Assembly (NCBI GenBank): GCA_964428345.1
Contig: CAYRYD010000025.1
Location: 1-64,000, forward strand
From: JABDMH01 sp964428345
Lineage (GTDB): Bacteria; Bacteroidota; Bacteroidia; Chitinophagales; Saprospiraceae
Length of the DNA: 64,000 nt
Direction: 5' to 3'
The notes under the pieces are model-generated. The model searched no databases. It saw only the letters and a list, made by a program, of their open reading frames with translations, and had not been told where the DNA came from. Below are positions 47,901 to 55,198 of this stretch, piece by piece; position 1 is the first letter of the stretch, and each line of letters starts with the position of its first letter. Made by a program: the position numbers and the translations under genes.

Positions 47901-48125
47901 CGTGATTTCGGTGAGGTCTTCGAGCCGGCTCAATACACTTTCCAGTATCGACGTGACCTGACGTTCCACTTCGGCCGGTCCGGTGTTGGGATAGGAAAAG
48001 GTGATGAAGAGTTTTTGAACCCGGGGCGACGGATTGAGTTGCAGATTGATGGAGGGCACCAGCATCGCTCCGATGATAGCAGCCAGGATAAAAAGCATAC
48101 GCAGCTGGAAGGATGCTTTTCCCAT
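44988..48125 (-). CDS. RND-family efflux permease, subunit B
   Basis: 1045 residues. Its N-terminus reads QLRMLFILAAIIGAMLVPSI, then FSYPNTGPAEVERQVTSILE, a normal RND start. Transmembrane 4 is LSLGIVLDNLIVSADHIY (Asp-Asn, again one Asp). It differs strongly from the 41951-44962 permease (far from duplicates), which suggests a heteromeric pump like MdtBC. It begins four bases after the adaptor stop and ends 25 bases before the next permease start. Confidence 0.8.
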   Translation of the reverse strand: MGKASFQLRMLFILAAIIGAMLVPSINLQLNPSPRVQKLFITFSYPNTGPAEVERQVTSILESVLSRLEDLTEITSTSGDGQGQIDLAFSEDADMADVRLNVSVLIRQTFSALPEGVSYPEITYRSKFETKKTLLSYALLSDLPGIELEQVVLQKLIIPLGTINGVFDVSLRGLQKDEYQIEYNQNLLATLNIEEDALASAIRNWNQRHFIGTRSNSSGQSTAINLTAQKSYPGIRQDLGAVPIAVVGGRTLTLADLASIRIAPQNESAYYRINGHRSTNMTIYAEDNVNIIRLAGLCREKMKALKSTLPPGIDLILVSDRSEYLASELYTIGVRMLAAMIILLISMVLIYRHTRKVMVVWSGFVICLLISVIIYYFAGLELHLYSLAGLTLSLGIVLDNLIVSADHIYKHHNQQIFVALLAATLTTIGALSIIFFIAPEYREQLTDFAWIFIINVGVSLLVALFYLPAIIKKQTISIPSVGRRRRLVRFNRVYSKYIRVLSSHRWIPVTVLILTFGVPLFLLPNEIKSDKKIAGWYNEFMDGWYGKNIHTHLTKYLGGTLRLFVRRKDLFLFAQTEKQETRLYVRASVPFGGTTEQLNDIIKDFEIYIKSFTEVNQINSFVFGPNSSSIEINFTEAHADGDFPYRLKSLLERKAIDTGSGDFQIYGVGRGFDNELRGQGLTTHLKLLGYNYDQLQEVALQASKNLLRNIRIQKVFINPTRNYFAPDGRYFQLELDKDLLGTHPAESTRQYISYWQNISPDRGIISSLEVNHQLLPVRLVSSEHETNNIWQAQHGLHPVDTARFLRNNLISHLAVRHGENKIVRYNQQYQLFLEYDFIGNHRLAEKVRDQALQEIKAQLPPGYQISNDQSGWWWRQSQDKMTYIVMASLVVIFLVSSILFNSLRQALIPLILVPVSFIGIFLVVHFFDFRFDQGGFTAFLLVAGLSVNAGIFIINDYNNIRKHRKINNLQVYIKAYHGKIIPVLLTVLSTILGLLPFLLFEKDEPFWYSLAICTIAGLVFSVVGVVALMPCTGVFSRQKSKSKTR

Positions 48126-48129
48126 TGAG

Positions 48130-49212
48130 CTATTTTAGGGTGATGATCGAATCAATGACAACTGGTTCGAGGTGTGAAAGGTCAAAATTATTGGAAATAA
48201 TCACTGTATCTCCCGGCTGGGGTCCTTCATCGCTCAAACTGTATTCTTTGCTGTTTTCCTGATCGATATGGGCATAGAACCAGTGTGCTTCTCCTCCTTT
48301 GTATACGAAAGTGACATACCGGTCCTGGCGGTCAAGAATCGCTGATTTTGGTAGCACACGCTGGTTTGGTACTACCTGTTCAACCGCTATTTTGACTTTC
48401 ATGCCGTCGAGAAGTTGACCATGATTTTCCAACAAATCGGCATAGACCCAAACGAGACCATGTTGATCGACCATCGGATCAAAGCTGCTTATGGTAGCTT
48501 TGGATGAAGTTTCGTCGTAAAATGGTGTGACGGTTATCTTCATACCGCGTTTTATCAAAGAGATTTCTGATTCAAGGATGGGAAATTTTGCTTCCAGTTT
48601 TCGATCATTAATAATGGTGCATAATTTTTCAAAACCGGCGGTTGGATTTCCTGCCCGGGCTTCAAGATTGGTGACGATGCCGCTGATGGGGGCCTTGATT
48701 TCTTTTTCAGCCAGTTCGGCATCTTTATGAGCGATTCTTTTTTTTAGGGTAGGTATTCCCAGTTCTATTTCGACTTTTTCATGGAGACTTGTTGGAGGTT
48801 GGTTGTTCTCATCATAGCCGAGAGCCAGCAGTTTTGCTTCCATCTGCAATTTCTTTTCATCCATTTCGGCCTGAAGTAATTCGTATTCCTGTTGCCATTT
48901 GGTAGCATCGAGGGTAGCCAGGATTTGTCCTTTTTCCACCCGTTGCCCACGGCTGATGGCGATCTTTTCGATCATACCACCGGTGGGCAAAACGACGTCT
49001 GTTTTCTCTTTGGCCATGATTTGACCCTGACTGAGGGTTTCCAGTATAAAGTCACCCATGGTGAGGACGGTAGCGGTGACATGGGTGGTCTCAGAAATTA
49101 CCTTGGCGGGATTATCAGATCCGGGGTTAACTGCGATATTATTTTCACATGAAACGGGGATCAATAGAAAGATAAGCAGGACCGGATTGGTGGCTTTAAG
49201 CCTTCCCGCCAT
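48130..49212 (-). CDS. RND periplasmic adaptor (membrane fusion protein) lipoprotein
   Basis: 360 residues from ATG 49212, sharing one base with the stop of the LytTR gene (TAATG). The leader ends in LLIFLLIPVSCENN (Cys 22, lipobox). The body has the HlyD layout: lipoyl half (DVVLPTGGMIEKIAISRGQRVEKG), a helical hairpin (about 105-165), the second lipoyl half (IKAPISGIVTNLEARAGNP) and a beta-barrel. It links permease and TolC. It is the second gene of the operon. Confidence 0.8.
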   Translation of the reverse strand: MAGRLKATNPVLLIFLLIPVSCENNIAVNPGSDNPAKVISETTHVTATVLTMGDFILETLSQGQIMAKEKTDVVLPTGGMIEKIAISRGQRVEKGQILATLDATKWQQEYELLQAEMDEKKLQMEAKLLALGYDENNQPPTSLHEKVEIELGIPTLKKRIAHKDAELAEKEIKAPISGIVTNLEARAGNPTAGFEKLCTIINDRKLEAKFPILESEISLIKRGMKITVTPFYDETSSKATISSFDPMVDQHGLVWVYADLLENHGQLLDGMKVKIAVEQVVPNQRVLPKSAILDRQDRYVTFVYKGGEAHWFYAHIDQENSKEYSLSDEGPQPGDTVIISNNFDLSHLEPVVIDSIITLK

Positions 49213-49559
49213 TAAGCTGTCTGATGCCATTTTTGAATGAATTCGGATTCTCTCCTTCTGGCCAGAGGCACGGCCAAATCATTGGTGAGCAACACCAAAC
49301 CTGCACGTTTATCAATACTTTGTACATTGTGTACATTTACGAGATAGTTGCGATGACAGAACGCGAAAGGTTGCTCGCTAAGCTGCTCTGCAAGATTGGC
49401 AAGGGCACCGAAGGATTTGATCGTACTTCCGGATTTTAATACAAATGATATACACTTATTCTGGATGGAGATGTAGCATATATCCGGATAGCGGATCTTT
49501 AAGTATCGTCTGGGGCCCTCCACAGTAAGGTGGTACGGATGATATCGGATGTAAGACAT
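49212..49559 (-). CDS. stand-alone LytTR DNA-binding regulator
   Basis: 115 residues consisting of one LytTR domain (about 10-110): YLKIRYPDICYISIQNKCISF, HRNYLVNVHNVQSIDKRAG. No receiver domain or membrane segment is present. LytTR proteins bind DNA through their beta sheets. As first gene of the operon with a one-base overlap to the adaptor it most likely regulates this pump. There is no sensor kinase in the window, so how it is activated cannot be read. Confidence 0.8.
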   Translation of the reverse strand: MSYIRYHPYHLTVEGPRRYLKIRYPDICYISIQNKCISFVLKSGSTIKSFGALANLAEQLSEQPFAFCHRNYLVNVHNVQSIDKRAGLVLLTNDLAVPLARRRESEFIQKWHQTA

Positions 49560-49701
49560 TTCAGGTGAATTGTTATCAATTAACTAATAGCAACTTTTTA
49601 TGTATCTGGACTACAACTTTGCGGCCATCCTATCACTGAAATGAGTGCTTCTTACGTAAGATATAAAAAAAAACTATATACACAACGCATAAGCTCTTAA
49701 A

Positions 49702-51063
49702 ATGACGAAAGCATCACTTCAGGCCGGTGCCGCTCAGGTAAATATTACGCCGGTGCTCGGAACCAGGATCAATGGAGATTTCATCAGTCATTATGCCACC
49801 CGGATTCATGATGATCTGTTTTCCAGAGCGCTGGTATTGAAAAAGCAACAGACGACGGTCGTGATGGTAGTGGTCGACACCTGCATCATGTCGGAAGAAT
49901 TTATCCAACCGGTGAAAGAAAGGATTACCGCGAGCACCGGTATTTTACCAGACCACATTCTGATATCCAGTACGCATACCCACGCGGCCGGGGCGGTTGA
50001 AGAAGTGCATCTGGGTGGACTCGATGCAGCTTACCGGGAGAAACTTCCCGGATTGATTGTACAATCGGTGGAGGAGGCTTTACAGCGCCTTCAGCCGGCA
50101 AAGATTGCCTTTGGAAGGGTTGATGTACCCCGGCATGTGGTGTGTCGCCGTTATTTGATGAAAGACGGTTATCAACCGGCCAACCCGGTCACCGGAGATG
50201 CCGATATCATTAAGACCAACCCCTTTGGCCTCGAAAAATTCATTGACCGGCCGGCAGCTACGCCCGACCCCGGATTGTCTTACCTGGCAGTCCGGACCCT
50301 GGACGACCGCTGGATCAGTGTACTCGCCAATTATTCATTGCACTATGTGGGCGACTGGATCAATGGAACGATCACGGCCGATTTTTTCGGGACCTTTTCC
50401 CGGCATTTGGCGGCCATGCTGGATAACCCGGATAACTTTATCGCCATCATGACAAATGGAACCAGCGGAGATGTCAATATCTGGGATTTTCAGCATCCGG
50501 ACCGGTATCCTGACGAACATTTTGCCAAAAGTGATTTGATCGGTAAAGATCTGGCCGGAAGCATCAGGGATAACCTCGATTCGCTGGCCTGGGATGCTGA
50601 TCCCGAAATTCAGGTACGGCATGAGGAGCTTACCCTGTCGACCCGAAAGCCTTCACCCGGTGAGCTGTCAATGGCTGCCGACCTGGTCAGCCAGAGTAAT
50701 TATTACACCTACCGTTATGATGACTGGAATTTGCGCAAGCTCTATGCCCGTGAGCAAATGTTGCTTCAGGAGACTCCGGACCAGCGTACCCTTCCGCTGC
50801 AGATCATCAGGATCGGAGATGGAATGATCGGGGCATTGCCTGGAGAATTTTTTGCCGAAACCGGACTCTCGCTCAGGGAACATTGCCCGGCTGCTCATTA
50901 TTTCTCCATTGGTTTGGCCAACGGAGCTGTGGGCTATGTACCGCCTGCCCATGAATTGGAGCGGGGCGGTTACGAAACCTGGCGTTGCCGGTACAGTTGT
51001 CTGGAGAAGGAGGCCGATGATAAAGTCAGAAAAAGGATGCTGGCCCTCATGCACTCGTTATAA
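49702..51063 (+). CDS. neutral/alkaline ceramidase-like protein (N-terminal domain only)
   Basis: 453 residues without a signal peptide. The sequence follows the catalytic domain of neutral ceramidases: AAQVNITPVLGTRINGDF at the start, SSTHTHAAG for the zinc-binding His pair, YSLHYVGD with a further His and the GTSGDVN block near the active Ser. The C-terminal beta-sandwich of full ceramidases is missing. Substrates may be ceramides or other amides; many homologues in Bacteroidota and Planctomycetota are uncharacterised. It is divergent from the LytTR operon and converges with the DUF5691 gene. Confidence 0.75.
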   Translation: MTKASLQAGAAQVNITPVLGTRINGDFISHYATRIHDDLFSRALVLKKQQTTVVMVVVDTCIMSEEFIQPVKERITASTGILPDHILISSTHTHAAGAVEEVHLGGLDAAYREKLPGLIVQSVEEALQRLQPAKIAFGRVDVPRHVVCRRYLMKDGYQPANPVTGDADIIKTNPFGLEKFIDRPAATPDPGLSYLAVRTLDDRWISVLANYSLHYVGDWINGTITADFFGTFSRHLAAMLDNPDNFIAIMTNGTSGDVNIWDFQHPDRYPDEHFAKSDLIGKDLAGSIRDNLDSLAWDADPEIQVRHEELTLSTRKPSPGELSMAADLVSQSNYYTYRYDDWNLRKLYAREQMLLQETPDQRTLPLQIIRIGDGMIGALPGEFFAETGLSLREHCPAAHYFSIGLANGAVGYVPPAHELERGGYETWRCRYSCLEKEADDKVRKRMLALMHSL

Positions 51064-51070
51064 GGATTGC

Positions 51071-52591
51071 TCAGGAATTTAAAATCGCAGTCAACAGTTC
51101 TGACCGGGTCCGCAGGGTGTTGCGGAACTGCCAGAATGCGTCATTGAGGGGACCATGGGGATAGGAAGGCTCAACCCAATACTGGTTGACAATATTGTAT
51201 ATCCTGGGATCCAGCCGGTATTGCAAGTGGGACAAGGCGATGCTGAGGTCTTTGAAGTCCCTCCGGTTGAGCTGCGTTTCCGGTAACCGGAATATCCTGG
51301 TGACCAGTTGTTCCGAAAGGTCCCGTTTAATGTAATGCCTGGTACTGCCGGTGAGCAAGGTCAGCTTGGCGATAAAATACTCTCCGGTATCCCGGATCAG
51401 CGTCGCAACCAATTTTTGATAGAGATCAGGAGAGATTGATTCCCAAAGCGGAGTGACGTCAACCTGAGTCGTATTGCCTTCAGGGTAGGTGACAATCCAG
51501 TCCAGGCAGAGTGATTCAACCCAATCCGGATGCGTGCCGGTCTGACAAGCCGCACAAAGGGTGATCTGATAGAGATCCTGCAGACCGGCCTGTTCCATCA
51601 GAGCCCGGCAGATGGTTTTGACCGGCAGGTCAAGATGCCCGAATAGCGATTGGGGCGGAATCAGGGTCAGCATCCGGCCGGGGTTGTCTTTGATCTGATT
51701 GATGTGGAGCATGAATTCTTCGGGCAACTGGGAGGGATCCGATGGAGGGATCTTTTTCACTCGCCGAAAATGCAGCTGATTTTCCACCGATTTAATGTGG
51801 GTTTTGATGACCGGTTGCAGCAGGGAAAGCACAGCCTGCCGTTCGCTGGTGGGCAGCCGGAGAAGCAGGGTCCGGGCCAGTGAACGTTCGGCTGCGGATC
51901 TGGAATGAAGAAAAGCTCTGGCGATTGCCTCATAATGATTCCGGGGATCGTGAATGAATCGCTCAAACCAGTATTTCCGGTCTTTGGCAGGTAGTCGGTG
52001 AAAGGCCGGTAACAAATCAGTTCCGTTATGCCGGTGAAAGGCAATCCAGTCAGATAGTGAGGATGAATTATTGGCATCGGGTACCGGATTTTTCAGGTCC
52101 AGCCACCATTGCCACTCCGTTCTCAGAGCGGCCAGCCAGTCTCCGCGAAACCCCATGGCATCATCCATTAAACGATGTATTTCGGGGGTTGTCTGGCATT
52201 CATCGAGAAGGAAAGGCAGCACCCAGGGAGGCAGCCGTTTTTTCTGGTGTTTAAGGATCAGGAGGCATTCTTCGAGCAGCGGGGTGTCCCGCAACCGGAT
52301 GATCTCCCGGATGATCCGGGCAGTATGATGATCGGCCGCCGGCAATAGCTCTTCCGGGGGAGCTGAGACCGGATCGGGAACCTGTGGTATGGGTTCCGAT
52401 GCTCCTTTTTTCAGGATCAGTTCGGTGGCCAGGATTTTTAGAAAGCCGGCCTCAGGCTCGTCCGGGACTTCCAGGTCATAATGCCGGAGCCAGACCGCTA
52501 TACTTTGTCGATTGTCTTTGGTCAGAATGCCCGCTTTGGCCATTTCGATTAGCTGTTCGAGAACCGGGCCGGTGGGAGATTGATCATCCAT
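51071..52591 (-). CDS. DUF5691 family protein, separated from its usual MoxR/DUF5682 partners
   Basis: 506 residues from ATG 52591 (a start at 52639 is equally possible). The tract GFRGDWLAALRTEWQWW (about 147-163) is the typical DUF5691 signature (G-x-RG-x-WLA-x-x-N-x-x-W), and residues 220-280 (ARTLLLRLPTSERQAVLSLL) fit the R-x-x-WL block. The rest is helical. DUF5691 is normally encoded next to the MoxR ATPase, DUF5682, SWIM and VWA genes; here MoxR and DUF5682 lie 32 kb away at 16.2-19.5 kb. Biochemical role unknown. Confidence 0.65.
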   Translation of the reverse strand: MDDQSPTGPVLEQLIEMAKAGILTKDNRQSIAVWLRHYDLEVPDEPEAGFLKILATELILKKGASEPIPQVPDPVSAPPEELLPAADHHTARIIREIIRLRDTPLLEECLLILKHQKKRLPPWVLPFLLDECQTTPEIHRLMDDAMGFRGDWLAALRTEWQWWLDLKNPVPDANNSSSLSDWIAFHRHNGTDLLPAFHRLPAKDRKYWFERFIHDPRNHYEAIARAFLHSRSAAERSLARTLLLRLPTSERQAVLSLLQPVIKTHIKSVENQLHFRRVKKIPPSDPSQLPEEFMLHINQIKDNPGRMLTLIPPQSLFGHLDLPVKTICRALMEQAGLQDLYQITLCAACQTGTHPDWVESLCLDWIVTYPEGNTTQVDVTPLWESISPDLYQKLVATLIRDTGEYFIAKLTLLTGSTRHYIKRDLSEQLVTRIFRLPETQLNRRDFKDLSIALSHLQYRLDPRIYNIVNQYWVEPSYPHGPLNDAFWQFRNTLRTRSELLTAILNS

Positions 52592-52705
52592 GGATAAGTT
52601 CGCTATGAAACTGATTCGTTCGGGATACACGGAGTTCATTCATTGCACGTCAGACTAGAAGCCCCTAATAAAATCCGGTAACCTTTTTTTATTTGTTAAA
52701 AGATA

Positions 52706-52713
52706 TATCTTTG
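52706..52713 (+). promoter_or_regulatory. -7 box of the atpD-atpC promoter
   Basis: TATCTTTG fits the Bacteroidota TAnnTTTG consensus exactly, 41 bases before the atpD start codon; the region 19 bases upstream is a T-run rather than a clean TTG, so only the -7 box is firm. Confidence 0.45.
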
Positions 52714-52753
52714 CAGCGATTTTCAAATCCTATCAAAAAAGCAAACATTTTCT

Positions 52754-54277
52754 ATGTCAAATATAGGTAGAGTAAAGCAGGTAATTGGTCCGGTGGTCGA
52801 TGTTAGTTTTGCTGGTGAAGGCGCCGTTTTACCGGATATTTTAAACGCCCTGACGATCAAACGGGATAACGGTGATACACTGGTGTTGGAATGTCAGCAA
52901 CATTTGGGAGAAGACAGTGTACGGGCGGTTGCGATGGATGCTACCGATGGTTTGACACGGGGTACGGAAGTGCTCGATACCGGGCAGCCGATCACGATGC
53001 CCACCGGCGAGCAGATCCGCGGCAGATTGTTTAATGTGGTGGGAGAAACGATTGACGGAATCGGTAAGATCGAAAAAGATGAAAGCAGCTATCCGATTCA
53101 CCGCAGACCACCGGCCTATGAAGACCTCTCTACCGAAACCGAGGTATTGTATACGGGTATCAAGGTGATCGACCTGATTGAGCCCTATCCCAAAGGAGGA
53201 AAGATCGGCCTTTTTGGTGGAGCCGGTGTGGGAAAGACCGTGCTCATCATGGAATTGATCAACAATATCGCCAAAGGATATGAAGGTATTTCGGTATTTG
53301 CCGGAGTAGGTGAACGCACCCGGGAGGGTAATGACCTGCTGAGGGAGATGATTGAAGCGAATGTGATCCGGTATGGTGCCGATTTCAAGAAGTCAATGGA
53401 AGAAGGCGGCTGGGATCTCTCAAAAGTCGATATGAAAGAACTGGCCCAATCGCAGGGCACGCTGGTATTTGGCCAGATGAATGAACCCCCAGGAGCCAGA
53501 GCCCGGGTGGCCCTGTCCGGTTTGACGGTGGCCGAATACTACCGGGATGGTGACCTGAGTGATCCGAATGGAGGCAGGGATATCCTGTTTTTTATCGATA
53601 ACATTTTCCGTTTTACCCAGGCTGGCTCGGAAGTATCGGCCTTGCTGGGAAGGATGCCTTCAGCCGTGGGATATCAGCCCACCCTGGCTACCGAGATGGG
53701 TTTGATGCAGGAGCGTATCACCTCCACCAAACGAGGTTCCATTACTTCGGTTCAGGCCGTGTATGTGCCTGCGGATGACCTGACCGACCCGGCGCCGGCT
53801 ACCACCTTTGCCCACCTCGATGCTACGACGGTGCTTGACCGTAAACTATCGGCCCTGGGTATCTACCCGGCGATTGATCCGCTCAGCAGCTCTTCCCGAA
53901 TCATGGACCCCAACGTGCTTGGTGAAGAGCATTACAATACCGCTCAGGCTGTGAAAAACATATTGCAGCGATATAAGGAATTGCAGGATATCATCGCCAT
54001 TCTGGGCATGGAAGAGCTTTCTGAAGAAGATAAACTCATCGTACACCGGGCCCGAAGGGTACAGCGATTCCTGTCGCAGCCGTTCCACGTTGCCGAGGCA
54101 TTTACCGGATTAAAGGGGGTATTGGTGCCGCTGGAAGAAACGATCAAAGGCTTCAAGATGATCATGAACGGTGAAGTGGATGAATACCCGGAGGCCGCCT
54201 TCAACCTGGTTGGTACCATTGAAGAAGCGATTGCCCGGGGAAAGAAACTCATCGAGGAAGCTAAAGCCGAAGCCTAA
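52754..54277 (+). CDS. atpD: ATP synthase F1 subunit beta
   Basis: 507 residues. Catalytic subunit of F1: N-terminal beta barrel (IGRVKQVIGPVVDVSF), Walker A GGAGVGKT (155-162), GERTREGNDLL (186-196, catalytic Glu and Arg region), the DELSEED-like ELSEEDKL near 417-424. The hexamer with alpha makes ATP from ADP and phosphate at the inner membrane. Only atpD and atpC are here; the other F1F0 genes are elsewhere, the usual Bacteroidota split. Stop and atpC start share one base. Confidence 0.97.
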   Translation: MSNIGRVKQVIGPVVDVSFAGEGAVLPDILNALTIKRDNGDTLVLECQQHLGEDSVRAVAMDATDGLTRGTEVLDTGQPITMPTGEQIRGRLFNVVGETIDGIGKIEKDESSYPIHRRPPAYEDLSTETEVLYTGIKVIDLIEPYPKGGKIGLFGGAGVGKTVLIMELINNIAKGYEGISVFAGVGERTREGNDLLREMIEANVIRYGADFKKSMEEGGWDLSKVDMKELAQSQGTLVFGQMNEPPGARARVALSGLTVAEYYRDGDLSDPNGGRDILFFIDNIFRFTQAGSEVSALLGRMPSAVGYQPTLATEMGLMQERITSTKRGSITSVQAVYVPADDLTDPAPATTFAHLDATTVLDRKLSALGIYPAIDPLSSSSRIMDPNVLGEEHYNTAQAVKNILQRYKELQDIIAILGMEELSEEDKLIVHRARRVQRFLSQPFHVAEAFTGLKGVLVPLEETIKGFKMIMNGEVDEYPEAAFNLVGTIEEAIARGKKLIEEAKAEA

Positions 54278-54528
54278 TGACCATCAGCGTATTATCACCG
54301 GAGAAAACGATCTTTTCGGGAGAAATTACTTCGGTGAAAGTTCCCGGTAGTACCGGCCAGTTTGAAGTGTTGCAGAATCACGCTCCCATTGTGGCCGCCC
54401 TCACGGAGGGATCGGTCCGGATCAGGCAGTCGAATGGCGAGGTCCTGACCTTCAACATCCGGAAGGGCTTTATTGAAGTGCTCTACAACGAGATTTCGCT
54501 GTTGGTCCAGGGTGTGGAGGGTATCTGA
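54277..54528 (+). CDS. atpC: ATP synthase F1 subunit epsilon, short form
   Basis: 83 residues: only the N-terminal beta sandwich is present (ISVLSPEKTIFSGEITSVKV, GQFEVLQNHAPIVAALTEG), while the C-terminal helix pair that inhibits the enzyme in E. coli is missing, as usual in this phylum. It couples rotation of gamma to the c ring. ATG 54277 overlaps the TAA of atpD (TAATG), so translation is coupled. Confidence 0.93.
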   Translation: MTISVLSPEKTIFSGEITSVKVPGSTGQFEVLQNHAPIVAALTEGSVRIRQSNGEVLTFNIRKGFIEVLYNEISLLVQGVEGI

Positions 54529-54720
54529 GCTCCGCAGCTTCTCTTGAAGTCTACTAAATAAGCCTCGTTATCTGTTTATTAAGGCAAAAGCAGACCTGAC
54601 CGGGTACCTGGCAGGTATTGCCGCTTATTTCATATGACGATTTTTACCCACATTTAAACCATTTGCAGACAAATCCGTTACTTTGTTGGTGGGAATATTC
54701 CAAAAGATATTTTGCCGACC

Positions 54721-55071
54721 ATGCAATGTGACGAAGAAAAACAGGAATGGAGACAGGGTTTGTTGGAAAAATATGTCCTGGGTCTCTGCAACGCCTCCGA
54801 ACGGAAGGAGGTGGAATCACTGATGCAGCACAATCCAAAAATTGGTCAGCAAATAGCTGGGATGAAGAATGCGGTGCAATGCTACTGTAGTTCTTGTCAC
54901 GATAAACAGGTAACCTCGATTTTACACTCAAAAAAGCCGGATAACAGGCCCTTGTCAGGCTCCGGTCCGGCAAAATTAATCCCGATGTCCTGCGATGCTT
55001 CCGCACCCGGTTTGATCCGGAGATTGCTGCTTCGCTTCAAGTACATTTTTTCACCTCCAGCCAAACACTAA
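54721..55071 (+). CDS. short anti-sigma-factor-like protein, possibly truncated
   Basis: 117 residues from ATG 54721. The N-terminal part, LLEKYVLGLCNASERKEVES then HNPKIGQQIAGMKNAV, is the start of RskA-type anti-sigma factors (Y-[LV]-x-G-L-x-[SD]-x-E-x-x-E-[VI]-E). There is no transmembrane helix or periplasmic domain after it, and no sigma factor is near. The rest is basic and poorly ordered with a few Cys. It may be a small soluble anti-sigma protein or a broken remnant. Confidence 0.45.
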   Translation: MQCDEEKQEWRQGLLEKYVLGLCNASERKEVESLMQHNPKIGQQIAGMKNAVQCYCSSCHDKQVTSILHSKKPDNRPLSGSGPAKLIPMSCDASAPGLIRRLLLRFKYIFSPPAKH

Positions 55072-55198
55072 AGCTTACCTTCAAAGTTAATCACATAGAA
55101 TGTACTGAGCCTTTGGTTTTGATTTCCTTTTCTTTCGTGCTCCGATGAAATCATGTTGGGCATTTTGCTAAATTAGGAAAGTAAAAAAGCTGCATTCA

